23,065 nucleotides of DNA from Bacilli bacterium (GTDB taxonomy: Bacteria > Bacillota_I > Bacilli_A > RFN20 > CAG-288), in NCBI GenBank assembly GCA_022774485.1, contig JALFLX010000050.1:1-23065 (forward strand), written 5' to 3'. Position 1 is the first letter of the stretch, and each line of letters starts with the position of its first letter. The notes beneath the pieces are model-generated. The model was not told the DNA's origin. It ran no database searches and saw nothing but the letters and a program-made list of their open reading frames with translations. Of the stretch, positions 7,636 to 15,232 are shown one piece after another. Both the position numbers and the translations under genes were made by a program.

Positions 7636-8302
7636 CCTCTAACTCACCCTTCATGAATTTGACGAGTTCTTCTTGATGTTCTGGAGCAGAGGCGATGACG
7701 ACCATATCTCCTAAGCTGATGATCGCGTCACCGCGAGGAATGATAACTTCCGGATCGCGGAAGATACAGGTGATGTTACCCGTTTTGGGAAGTCCTAAAT
7801 CTTTTAAAGATTTTCCGATACACCAAAAATCCTCTTTGATTTTAATTTCGGTGATGACAATCTTATCGTTCTCTAAGGAAGAAGTCTTGAAGATCGATTC
7901 GATATCGCTCTCGCCTTTGATCTTTTGGGTCAGGAGGTAAGAGTCTGAAATCGCGACATCGATACCGAGCTTTTGGAACACTTCAACGTTGTTCGGGTTG
8001 GAGACAGTGCAGATTGCTTTCTTGATGTGGAACACTTCTTTTGCGAGCTTGCAAGTGACAAAATTGTCCGCATCGCTATCCTGAAGTGAGATGACTAGAT
8101 CGAAGTTGGTGATATCTGCAATCTCAAAAGAGTAACGCTTAGTAGGGTCAGAGCTGATAACCGGTAGGTCATAATGCTCTGAGATGCGCTCTGCAATTCT
8201 GTCATCTTCATTCATGACGACAATACGATTATTCCGCTTCGAAGCGAAGACAGAGAGGACATAGTCAGCCTGTTGTCTTCCACCACAGATCAAAATGTTC
8301 AT
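7622..8302 (-). CDS. trkA: TrkA-family potassium uptake regulator (RCK_N plus RCK_C)
   Basis: This 226-residue cytosolic protein carries a nucleotide-binding RCK_N Rossmann domain (about 1-120). It starts MNILICGGRQQADYV and includes ISLQDSDADNFVTCKLAKEV. An RCK_C ligand domain follows (about 140-220) with GKSLKDLGLPKTGNITCIFR and GDAIISLGDMVVI. The usual GxGxxG is altered to C-G-G-R-Q-Q, so nucleotide affinity may differ. Such proteins form gating rings under TrkH/KtrB channels. The ATG at 8302 lies 3 bases after the stop of the companion RCK gene and has AAGGAGG eight bases upstream. Its end overlaps trkH. Confidence 0.88.
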   Translation of the reverse strand: MNILICGGRQQADYVLSVFASKRNNRIVVMNEDDRIAERISEHYDLPVISSDPTKRYSFEIADITNFDLVISLQDSDADNFVTCKLAKEVFHIKKAICTVSNPNNVEVFQKLGIDVAISDSYLLTQKIKGESDIESIFKTSSLENDKIVITEIKIKEDFWCIGKSLKDLGLPKTGNITCIFRDPEVIIPRGDAIISLGDMVVIASAPEHQEELVKFMKGELEDAQK

Positions 8303-8305
8303 ACC

Positions 8306-8737
8306 TCACTCCTCCTTCGCTCTGACAACTTTGTAGGCTTCCATCGAAAGGGTGGAGGGAGCGATGATGTGGATGCTGTCCCCATGAAGGAGGCAAGCTT
8401 TGGTTTCATCTCTCAAACGGACAATGATGCAGGGGATGTGATAGAGAGCTTCGATCATACACGCTAAAAAGATGTTGACGTTATCATCGCTTGTGGCGAT
8501 GACGACCTCATTTGCCGACTGGATGTGAGCCGCCTCTAAAATAACGCGGTCCATGGCGTCACCGATGATGGTGTATCCGCTGTAACCAGGATCTAACTTG
8601 CGGAACGAATTCGCATCGAGATCGATGATAGAGGTGTACTTCCCTTTTTGACTAGACTCCGATGCGATCTGTGCACCGAGACGGGAAGCGCCGATGACAA
8701 CAGTCATCTGGTTCTGCTTTTTCTTTGTTTTTTTCAT
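8306..8737 (-). CDS. Small TrkA-family protein with a single RCK_N domain
   Basis: The 143-residue protein is essentially one RCK_N Rossmann domain. A lysine-rich start is followed by MTVVIGASRLGAQIA (nucleotide-binding loop near 16-21), an acidic end to strand 2 (IIDLDANSF), IIGDAMDRVILEAAHI and VIATSDDNVNIFLACM. It has no RCK_C domain. Split pairs of TrkA-like proteins encoded in tandem, such as CeoB/CeoC, are known, so this one probably joins the 226-residue protein in a mixed gating ring. The ATG at 8737 is chosen over a GTG at 8746, which has no ribosome site. The site before the ATG is itself weak (AAGTGAA). Confidence 0.82.
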   Translation of the reverse strand: MKKTKKKQNQMTVVIGASRLGAQIASESSQKGKYTSIIDLDANSFRKLDPGYSGYTIIGDAMDRVILEAAHIQSANEVVIATSDDNVNIFLACMIEALYHIPCIIVRLRDETKACLLHGDSIHIIAPSTLSMEAYKVVRAKEE

Positions 8738-8786
8738 ATAGTTCACTTTTAGCGTTACTACTAAATAGATATATCAACTAAACAAC

Positions 8787-8815
8787 AATATAGCGATTTT
8801 GAAAGAAAATTACAA
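8787..8815 (-). promoter_or_regulatory. Candidate promoter of the potassium uptake operon
   Basis: On the minus strand TTGTAA (8815-8810) and TATATT (8792-8787) are 17 bases apart, matching 4 and 5 of 6 consensus bases. They sit 50 bases before the first trk gene. The leader of about 40 bases is too short for a known potassium or c-di-AMP riboswitch. No hairpin terminator separates it from smpB, so read-through from the rnr-smpB transcript is possible. Confidence 0.55.
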
Positions 8816-8832
8816 TTGAGGGAGGATAGAGA

Positions 8833-9306
8833 CTACATGCTGTGCTTGAAATCTCTCATGACAGAGCGTTCGTCTTCTCTTTTTTTGATGACTTCTCTCT
8901 TGTCGTAATTCTTCTTTCCTTTTCCTAAGGCAATCTGTACTTTGCAAATACCTTTGCGGATATAGACACGGGTTGGAATCAAGGTATATCCCTCCCTGTC
9001 GATCCTATTTTGAAAGTCGATAATTTGTTTCTTGTGAAGCAAAAGCTTTCTGGTGCGAGTCGGCTCGTGAGAGAAAATGCCGTTATTCTGATAGAGCGGG
9101 ATGTTCATGTTCAACACGAAAGCTTCCCCGCCTCTGAAGATGACATAACTATCATCTAAGGAGCAGTGTCCTAAGCGGAGCGCTTTGATCTCAGAGCCTT
9201 TGAGCTCAATTCCACATTCGGTGAACTCGGAGAGAAAGTAATTAAAATATGCTTTTTTATTTGTGCAGAGCAGAATCTCTCCGTTGAACTCTTCTTTCTT
9301 CGCCAT
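8833..9306 (-). CDS. smpB: SsrA-binding protein SmpB
   Basis: The 157-residue protein carries the SmpB signature along its length: GIELKGSEIKALR, SLDDSYV, LNMNIPLY, RTRKLLLHKKQI, GYTLIPTRVYI, KVQIALGKGKKNYDKRE and a basic C-terminal tail. SmpB binds tmRNA and takes it to stalled ribosomes for trans-translation. The length is normal for the family. The ATG lies 3 bases after the rnr stop, giving the rnr-smpB pair that is common in Firmicutes and functionally sensible, because RNase R degrades the defective mRNAs released by trans-translation. I see no ssrA (tmRNA) gene in the window. Confidence 0.97.
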   Translation of the reverse strand: MAKKEEFNGEILLCTNKKAYFNYFLSEFTECGIELKGSEIKALRLGHCSLDDSYVIFRGGEAFVLNMNIPLYQNNGIFSHEPTRTRKLLLHKKQIIDFQNRIDREGYTLIPTRVYIRKGICKVQIALGKGKKNYDKREVIKKREDERSVMRDFKHSM

Positions 9307-9309
9307 GTG

Positions 9310-11973
9310 TTATCTCTTTTTGAAACCGGAGCGAGAAGAGCTTCTTCTCTTCTCTGTGCCTCTATCTGTACCTCTAAAAGAGGAGTTCCCTCTTGAAGAA
9401 TTAGAGCGGAAAGAAGGTTTGCGATCTCTATGGAAAGAAGAGCTTCTTCCTCTTGGAGCAGAGGAACGTCTGCCTTCTCTCTTATGATCCTCTCTCGGCT
9501 TAGTGAAGCGAAGAAGTTTACGATATTCTTCTTCGGAGATATCCATCACGGATAAGACCTCTAACACCTTCTTCTCATCGCCCGGGTATTTGGCTAAGAC
9601 AGCGCGGATGACATCGACTTCTTTCCACTGTTCGGGAGTCGGGCGGAAGCCATCGTCTTTCTTTCTGTCGCTGATCTCGCGATCTTTTCTCTCCATCTCT
9701 TCTAATGCAAAAGAACGGTTTTCATCTTGATCCATATGGTCTCTCCTGTGCTGAGAGGTTCTTCTCCTCTCGTAATAATCTTCATCATCGCGGAAGATGC
9801 TGATTCCTCTCTCCGCGAGTTCTTCTTTCTGAACATCTGAGATATCAAACGCGTAAGTGTCGTAGAACTCCTCTGTCGCAAAGGTGATTTCTCTTCTATC
9901 AATATCGACACAGAGCGCTTTGACTCTTAAAGGAGTTCCGATTGTATACACGCTCTCTTTTTCAAATCCGTAAGCGGTGAAATCCTTCTCAGAATAACGG
10001 AACGCATCACCAGAGATCAGACGATAAGGGAGAAATCCTTCAATACCGAGGGATGTTTGAATGAACATTCCTTTGCTGATCAAAGAGACGACTCTTGCAT
10101 CGAAAACTTCACCGATATGTCTCTTCATGTACTTAGCTGCTTCTAAATCATCACACTCTCTCTGAATGTGGTCCGCTCTCACCTCTTCTGAAGAGAGAAG
10201 TGTTCCCATCTTCTCTAAGTAGAGATAGACCTCTTCGAGGTCAATCTTCTTCTCATCGATGAGATAATCTTTCACCAAGCGGTGGATGATATCATCCGGA
10301 TAACGTCTGATCGGAGAGGTGAAGTGGCAATATTCTTTCTCCGCTAAGCCGAAATGACCGATGTCCTCAGGGGAGTAATAGGCCTTGCTCATGGCGCGGA
10401 GCATCTGCTCAGAGACCGTCTGTCTCACATTCTCATTTTCAATCGAAGCTAAGAAGTCGTTTAAACGAGCTCCTGTGATATTTTCATTCTTCGGGAATGA
10501 TTTAATCAGTCTGACTTTCTTTAAATAACTGCGGAATGTCTCCAGCTTTTCAAGCGGTGGGAATTCATGGACACGATAAAGGACTGGAATTCCTCTCTCG
10601 CGGAGCATCTTCGCGATGGTGCAGTTTGCCAAAATCATGAAGTCCTCAATCATCTTCTCGCTTCTTCCCTGAGTCATCTTGATGACTTCTGTAGGGATAT
10701 TTTCCTCATCGAGATGGAACTTCAGCTCGGTGGAATCCAATTTCATCGCACCTTGTAAATCTCTTCTTCTGCGGATGCAAGCACTTGCCTCCGCTAATAG
10801 TAAGAGGGTGTCTTTCACCTCTTTCTCAAGGCCTTGTTCTTCTCCTTCTAAGAAACGGTTTACCTGATTGTAGGTAAGTCTTGCATGAGAGCGGATCAAA
10901 CCACGCTTCACTTCCGAGTGGATGACATAACCCTGAGCATCCATATCCATGATGCAAGAGAGAGTCAAACGATCCACATTCGGATTGAGAGAACAGATGC
11001 CATTAGAAAGTTCAAAAGGAAGCATCGGAACAACCCTGTCAGCGACATAGATAGAAGTTCCACGGGTGATAGCATCCTCATCGAGAGCGCTGCCTCTCTT
11101 CACATATTCGGTGACATCCGCGATATGAACGGTGATTTGATATCCGCTTCCCAAACGGCGGATAGAGACAGCGTCATCAAAGTCGTGAGCATCATCGCCA
11201 TCGATGGTGACAACACAGTCTTCTCTGAAATCAAAACGTCCCTCTTTTTCGCTATCGGAGACTTCTTTTGGCATATTTTCCGCCTGTGTTAAAGCCTTTT
11301 TAGAGAAGTGTAAAGGAGCATCTTCTTTCGCGATGATCATCGAGATATCAGAGCCGACTTCATCAGCTTTAACTAAAATCTCTTCTGCTTTGCAGGTGAG
11401 AACATTATCGTTGAAAGTGAGAATGCTAGCTTTGACAAGGTCGCCTTGATTGACTTCTTCTCTGATATCATCAGCGACTTCGGTGATAAAGACTCTCTTT
11501 CCGCAAGCGTTTAAATAGTCGACAGAAAGGAGAGCACTGCCATCAGCGGCAAGCGAATAATAGCCTTTCAAGACAGAGTTCGGTCTTAAATACTCGAGGC
11601 AGTGGAACGTTCCTTTTTGGAACTCTTTGACATAGACAAGATCCCCGATAAGGAGCATATCGCTCTCTTCGCCAGAGATTTTAATCTCCTCTCCACTCGG
11701 GATCACAGTCAAAACGACAAAGTTTCTATTCTTAGCTGTGATTTTTGCCAAGAAATAACCTTTGTCTTCCAACAGGAAATAACGGGTCGGGTTCTTGCCG
11801 ACCTTTCCTTCTTCAATCTGGTTCGTGCCGACCTTTCCTTCTTCAATCAGAGTCTCCAAGAGATTCTGAAGGTTTTCTTTCTCGCGGGCAGTAAAGCTTT
11901 CACTCCGTTCAAACAGAGCGTTTAAGGTGAGCTCTTGACCCTTCAACAGAGATAATAACTGTGTTTCTTTCAT
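9310..11973 (-). CDS. rnr: Ribonuclease R, 3'-5' exoribonuclease
   Basis: The 887-residue protein has an N-terminal helix-turn-helix-like region (1-60), cold-shock domains (about 70-240) and the RNB catalytic domain. The RNB domain shows the metal-binding aspartates in TIDGDDAHDFDDAV (Asp258, 264, 266, 267) and HFTSPIRRYPD at about 550-560. An S1 domain follows at about 620-700. It processively degrades structured RNA and works with SmpB/tmRNA. Two things are odd. Residues 43-62 are a near-perfect 10-residue tandem repeat. After the S1 domain there are about 185 more residues: a charged linker, a small predicted helical segment (about 781-823) and a very basic Ser/Arg/Gly-rich tail (about 826-887). 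The ribosome site is weak (AGAGAG), and an intrinsic terminator lies just upstream. Confidence 0.96.
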   Translation of the reverse strand: MKETQLLSLLKGQELTLNALFERSESFTAREKENLQNLLETLIEEGKVGTNQIEEGKVGKNPTRYFLLEDKGYFLAKITAKNRNFVVLTVIPSGEEIKISGEESDMLLIGDLVYVKEFQKGTFHCLEYLRPNSVLKGYYSLAADGSALLSVDYLNACGKRVFITEVADDIREEVNQGDLVKASILTFNDNVLTCKAEEILVKADEVGSDISMIIAKEDAPLHFSKKALTQAENMPKEVSDSEKEGRFDFREDCVVTIDGDDAHDFDDAVSIRRLGSGYQITVHIADVTEYVKRGSALDEDAITRGTSIYVADRVVPMLPFELSNGICSLNPNVDRLTLSCIMDMDAQGYVIHSEVKRGLIRSHARLTYNQVNRFLEGEEQGLEKEVKDTLLLLAEASACIRRRRDLQGAMKLDSTELKFHLDEENIPTEVIKMTQGRSEKMIEDFMILANCTIAKMLRERGIPVLYRVHEFPPLEKLETFRSYLKKVRLIKSFPKNENITGARLNDFLASIENENVRQTVSEQMLRAMSKAYYSPEDIGHFGLAEKEYCHFTSPIRRYPDDIIHRLVKDYLIDEKKIDLEEVYLYLEKMGTLLSSEEVRADHIQRECDDLEAAKYMKRHIGEVFDARVVSLISKGMFIQTSLGIEGFLPYRLISGDAFRYSEKDFTAYGFEKESVYTIGTPLRVKALCVDIDRREITFATEEFYDTYAFDISDVQKEELAERGISIFRDDEDYYERRRTSQHRRDHMDQDENRSFALEEMERKDREISDRKKDDGFRPTPEQWKEVDVIRAVLAKYPGDEKKVLEVLSVMDISEEEYRKLLRFTKPREDHKREGRRSSAPRGRSSSFHRDRKPSFRSNSSRGNSSFRGTDRGTEKRRSSSRSGFKKR
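11791..11850 (-). repeat. In-frame 30-base tandem duplication in rnr
   Basis: Two adjacent 30-base units (11791-11820 and 11821-11850) differ at only two bases. They encode IEEGKVGTNQ and IEEGKVGKNP near residues 43-62 of RNase R. The reading frame is kept. The near identity suggests a recent slippage or duplication event. Confidence 0.9.
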
Positions 11974-11994
11974 ATGGTTTCTCTCTTATTCTTT

Positions 11995-12025
11995 CAAAAC
12001 AAACGGGGGCTACTCTAGGCCCCCG
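11995..12025 (-). terminator. Intrinsic terminator between secG and rnr
   Basis: On the minus strand CGGGGGC (12025-12019) pairs perfectly with GCCCCCG (12010-12004) around an 8-base loop, followed by TTTGTTTTG. It begins 12 bases after the secG stop. Only 22 bases separate the T-tract from the rnr start codon. It looks like a true terminator, or an attenuator that limits read-through into rnr-smpB. Confidence 0.75.
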
Positions 12026-12037
12026 GGTACGTATTGT

Positions 12038-12268
12038 TTACAAATAGTTCGCCAGAATAGCAGTGAGGAAGAAGGCGACAGCGAGAACCGCGGTGATGAT
12101 CGTCATAATCTTATCCGCTCCTCTTTCCTTCGTCCTTGTGAAGATGTTCATCTTGTTGCCGCCCATGATGGCGCTAGAGGCACCTTGAGATTTGCCCGAC
12201 TGGAGCAAGACGATGCCGATCATGATGAACGATAATACAAGCAATACAATTTCCGCTGGTGTTGTCAT
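12038..12268 (-). CDS. secG: Preprotein translocase subunit SecG
   Basis: The 76-residue protein has two hydrophobic helices (about 5-22 and 54-75) flanking the conserved cytosolic loop QSGKSQGASSAIMGG and an N-I-F-x-R-x-K element, the standard SecG layout. It is the auxiliary subunit of the SecYEG channel in the cytoplasmic membrane. GAGGT lies five bases before the ATG. secG upstream of rnr and smpB is a common order in Firmicutes, here interrupted by a terminator hairpin. Confidence 0.95.
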   Translation of the reverse strand: MTTPAEIVLLVLSFIMIGIVLLQSGKSQGASSAIMGGNKMNIFTRTKERGADKIMTIITAVLAVAFFLTAILANYL

Positions 12269-12307
12269 GATTTACCTCAATACAAAAAATGTGCGTTAAG
12301 CCCAAAT

Positions 12308-12336
12308 ATTATATATATAAGAGACATAAATAACAA
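12308..12336 (-). promoter_or_regulatory. secG promoter
   Basis: On the minus strand TTGTTA (12336-12331) is followed 17 bases later by a perfect TATAAT (12313-12308), 39 bases before the secG start. The stretch from here to the tldE terminator (12337-12463) holds nothing else I can support. Confidence 0.65.
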
Positions 12337-12463
12337 GAATAAAATCAACCGGTTTTCAGCAAGAAAATAAGTCAAAGGACAAAGTGAGGAAAGACTTGTT
12401 GAAGATCAAAAGACAACTTTAAAGAGAACAGGTATATATCATTATGTGCTAGCAAGAAGACAG

Positions 12464-12502
12464 CAAAATAAAACTGCTGCTTCTTAAGAAAAGAAACAGC
12501 AG
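12464..12502 (-). terminator. Terminator of the VTT-DUF2974-tldD-tldE operon
   Basis: On the minus strand a 12-base-pair stem (12502-12491 with 12485-12474, one G-U pair) has a 5-base loop and is followed by TTTTATTTTG. It begins 8 bases after the tldE stop. Confidence 0.88.
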
Positions 12503-12510
12503 TGTGAGAT

Positions 12511-13836
12511 TTACTGACCAGAGATAGACAAACTCTTGAAGAGAACAGAAGGAGTGAAGATTCCTCCGCAGTCTTCCACATCGTCAGCTAAGGCGAGAGC
12601 ACCATGGAAAAGTTCCTTTAAGTTACCAGCGCAGACAATCATCGAGACTGCTTTTTCAATCTTGCCATCTTTGATGAGATAGCCTTGGCAAGGGAGAGAG
12701 AAATCTAATGTTTGACCGTTGATACCAGAGTTTAAGCCAGAGATTGAGGTGATATAGATACCGTTTTTCATGCGGCGGAACAATCCCTCTAACGAAGATC
12801 TTCCCTTTGAGACTGTGAGAATCGTCGGTTCTCCGTTTCCGTCTCCGCTACCGCAACCGTTAGACTCAATGCCTTCGTTATTCGCGGTTTCCACCGAATA
12901 GAAGTAAGTCTTTAAGACACCCTTATCGATGAGCGTGAAGTTCTGTGTAGGATAAATATCGCTATCAAACGAGAGACTCGAAGAAGAGAGGACAAAGGGA
13001 GTGTGTTTCACTGTGAAACAAGGAGAGAAGATTTCTTCTCCGACCTTTCCTTCGTAGACAGAGAGATGCTTTTGAACAGACTTCGCGTTGAAGTGAGAAA
13101 GACAAAACTCGAAGAGAGAAGAGAAACAATCAGGAGAGAGGACGGCTTTGTAAGACTTTGATGGGATCGGACCAGTCTTGAAGAAATCAACAGCGCTATG
13201 AACAGCGCGGTCGATGTATTTCTCCGCCTTGGAGGCGAGATCTTCTAAGGAGATGAAACTCTCAAATCCTGAATAGCCAGAACGCGGTTCATCGCTCTCG
13301 TCTGTGGCGACGACAGAGATTCCACAAGTGTAGCTTTTCTTGGTTTCCGCTTTAGAAACACCATAAGAGTTGGATTTCTTAAATTTTCCCTCTTTCATCG
13401 AAATTGAAACTTCAATCGTGGTGAGTCTTTCATCTTTTGCTTTGACTCTCTCGTAAAGAGAAAGAGCGGCTTCGCGAAGTTCTTTTAAGGTCGCTTTGAC
13501 AAACGCTTTTTCTTTGCTCTGAACTCTTCCGTATTTCTTTCCACCGCGATAGAACGTATCCGGGGAGAGCTCTTTCCCAAAACGGGCGGCTTCAACAATC
13601 GAATTCATCATGAAGTCAGGGGTGTCTTTATCGATTGCATCCGTGCCAAAAGCACCGACTTTTCCATTGACAATACCGCGTCCGGAGATCGATTGGCTCT
13701 CGCCGATCAGCTGTTTTTCAATCTCACCATTGTAGACTAAGACACTGATTCCAGTCTTCTCTCCGTAAGAGAGAACAAATGGTTCAATTCCGTTCTGTTT
13801 CGCTTTTTCAAAATATATTTTCTCGTTGAGTCTCAT
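12511..13836 (-). CDS. tldE: TldE/PmbA, non-catalytic partner of the TldD/TldE metalloprotease
   Basis: The 441-residue protein matches TldE/PmbA, including the central RGIVNGKVGAFGTDAI region, the NGCGSGDGNGEPTIL loop and the C-terminal VCAGNLKELFHGA. It lacks the HExxxH metal site, as expected for the TldE subunit. With TldD it forms a heterodimeric cytosolic protease that in E. coli trims microcin B17 leader peptide and degrades unfolded peptides. The ATG at 13836 follows the tldD stop by one base and is preceded by AAAGGAGG, so it is preferred over an in-frame start 9 codons upstream inside tldD. No peptide-modification genes are visible nearby, so a housekeeping role seems more likely than maturation of a dedicated natural product. 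Confidence 0.92.
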   Translation of the reverse strand: MRLNEKIYFEKAKQNGIEPFVLSYGEKTGISVLVYNGEIEKQLIGESQSISGRGIVNGKVGAFGTDAIDKDTPDFMMNSIVEAARFGKELSPDTFYRGGKKYGRVQSKEKAFVKATLKELREAALSLYERVKAKDERLTTIEVSISMKEGKFKKSNSYGVSKAETKKSYTCGISVVATDESDEPRSGYSGFESFISLEDLASKAEKYIDRAVHSAVDFFKTGPIPSKSYKAVLSPDCFSSLFEFCLSHFNAKSVQKHLSVYEGKVGEEIFSPCFTVKHTPFVLSSSSLSFDSDIYPTQNFTLIDKGVLKTYFYSVETANNEGIESNGCGSGDGNGEPTILTVSKGRSSLEGLFRRMKNGIYITSISGLNSGINGQTLDFSLPCQGYLIKDGKIEKAVSMIVCAGNLKELFHGALALADDVEDCGGIFTPSVLFKSLSISGQ

Positions 13837-13837
13837 C

Positions 13838-15232
13838 TCAGTTTCCTCCTTTGCCACCGACAAGCATCGAAGAGATCAGAAGAGTCGGTTGTCCGACTTC
13901 GACATAGCAGCTTCCGCTCTCTGCACCGCAGACGCCAGGGGCTCTTCCCAAATCATTTCCGACCATGGTGATTCTCTTCAAAATCTCATAGCCATATCCG
14001 ACCAAAGAGACTGGTTTGATCATGTGATCGATCTTGCCATCCTTGATGAGATAAGCGACATCAGAAGTGAAGATGAACTCATCGGTAGAGGGATCGACCT
14101 GTCCGCCGCTGAAGGCTTTGCAGTAGATTCCATCCTTGACAGAAGCGATGATATCTTCAGGTTTAGAAGTTCCGTTTCCGATATAGGTGTTTGTCATTCT
14201 CGTTGTCGGGATGTAGCGGTAGCTCTCACGGCGACAGCTTCCTGTCGAGACAGAGTCTTCAATTCTTCGAGAAGTGAAGCGGTCGACCATATAGGAAGTC
14301 AAGACACCATCTTTAATCAAAGTGTTCTTAGTCGGAAGATGACCTTCATCATCGACAGATTCAGTACCCCAGCCATTCGGGATGGTGCCATCATCATAGG
14401 CGCTTACGACATCAGAGGCGATCTTCTCTCCGACTTTTCCAGCAAAGGGAGAGGTGTTTTTCGAAATGGCGGACCCTTCTAAAGGATGTCCACAAGCCTC
14501 GTGGAACAAGACACCGCCAAAGCAGTTTCCTAAGACAATCGGCATCTCACCGCTTGGACCCTCAGGAGCAGTTAACATCTCGACTGCTTCATGAGCAGTC
14601 TCTTTGGCGATTGAGACAAGGTCTGTCTCTTCTAAAAGTTCTAAGCCTTTGGAAAGGCCAGGACCTTTGAAAGAGACTTGGAACTGTTTCCCATCGGTGG
14701 CAATGGCCAAAATGGTGATACGAGTTCTGACTCTGTCATCCTGATACATGTATCCTTCCGTGTTGTAGATTTCGACATGTTCATCTTCTTCAAAGAGTCC
14801 CGTTTTGACATCCTGAATTTGATCAGAGACTTCAAAGCAAGCTTTTTCTCCCTCTTCAAGGTAAGCGATTTTCTTCTCAGTCTCCCAAGCCGCATGAGGA
14901 ATCTTGATCTTGTTGAGATTTTTGATGCTCTTTTTCTTCAGCTCCGGTGCAGACATGATTCTATCTCCATCAAAGCCTTGCGAGAGCTCCTTTGCTAACT
15001 TCAAAAGACTGTTTTTGGATAAGTCAGAAGTATAGCCGTAGACGAGCTTTACTCCTTTCAAAATACGGATACCGACACCGCAGGTTCTCGCAGAGGAGAT
15101 GTTCTGAACTTTACGATATCTTCTCGTGTAAGAATGAGTGCGGGAATCCTGATAATAGATTTCTGCATAATCACCACCAGTCGCTAAGCAGGTGTCGAGA
15201 ACTTCTCTTGCTGTGTTTTTGTTGATTCTCAT
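13838..15232 (-). CDS. tldD: TldD, catalytic subunit of the TldD/TldE metalloprotease
   Basis: The 464-residue protein carries the TldD metal motif HEACGH (His244, Glu245, His249). A C-terminal cysteine region, GVCGAESGSCYVEVGQPTLL, follows; Cys435 is the likely third zinc ligand by analogy with E. coli TldD. GTSKPEDIIASVKDGIY and GGQVDPSTDEF are also typical. The size is normal for the family. The ATG at 15232 overlaps the upstream DUF2974 gene as ATGA and has AAAGGAG about 7 bases before it. It should act in the cytosol as a heterodimer with the TldE encoded directly downstream. Confidence 0.95.
   Translation of the reverse strand: MRINKNTAREVLDTCLATGGDYAEIYYQDSRTHSYTRRYRKVQNISSARTCGVGIRILKGVKLVYGYTSDLSKNSLLKLAKELSQGFDGDRIMSAPELKKKSIKNLNKIKIPHAAWETEKKIAYLEEGEKACFEVSDQIQDVKTGLFEEDEHVEIYNTEGYMYQDDRVRTRITILAIATDGKQFQVSFKGPGLSKGLELLEETDLVSIAKETAHEAVEMLTAPEGPSGEMPIVLGNCFGGVLFHEACGHPLEGSAISKNTSPFAGKVGEKIASDVVSAYDDGTIPNGWGTESVDDEGHLPTKNTLIKDGVLTSYMVDRFTSRRIEDSVSTGSCRRESYRYIPTTRMTNTYIGNGTSKPEDIIASVKDGIYCKAFSGGQVDPSTDEFIFTSDVAYLIKDGKIDHMIKPVSLVGYGYEILKRITMVGNDLGRAPGVCGAESGSCYVEVGQPTLLISSMLVGGKGGN

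Noticed and set aside
8738..8786. Possible c-di-AMP or potassium riboswitch before the trk genes
   Set aside because: The leader between the predicted promoter and the first gene is only about 40 bases, too short for those riboswitches, and no conserved core is visible.
8738..8832. ssrA (tmRNA) gene next to smpB
   Set aside because: The gap is under 100 bases and has no tRNA-like end or tag reading frame; none was seen elsewhere in the window.
9310..9480. Low-complexity repeat or CRISPR-like pattern at the end of rnr
   Set aside because: The repeated AGAAG/TCTTC pattern comes from Arg/Ser codons of the basic tail; there are no regular repeats with spacers.
10885..11292. A 135-codon plus-strand open frame opposite rnr
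   Set aside because: It is a shadow of the RNase R catalytic region, with no initiation signal or domain.
12372..12581. A 69-codon minus-strand open frame overlapping the end of tldE and its terminator
   Set aside because: It runs through the terminator stem, has no ribosome site, and shows no family features.
13826..14482. A 218-codon plus-strand open frame opposite tldD
   Set aside because: It is antisense to a conserved metalloprotease gene with intact motifs, and the translation resembles no protein and has no ribosome site.
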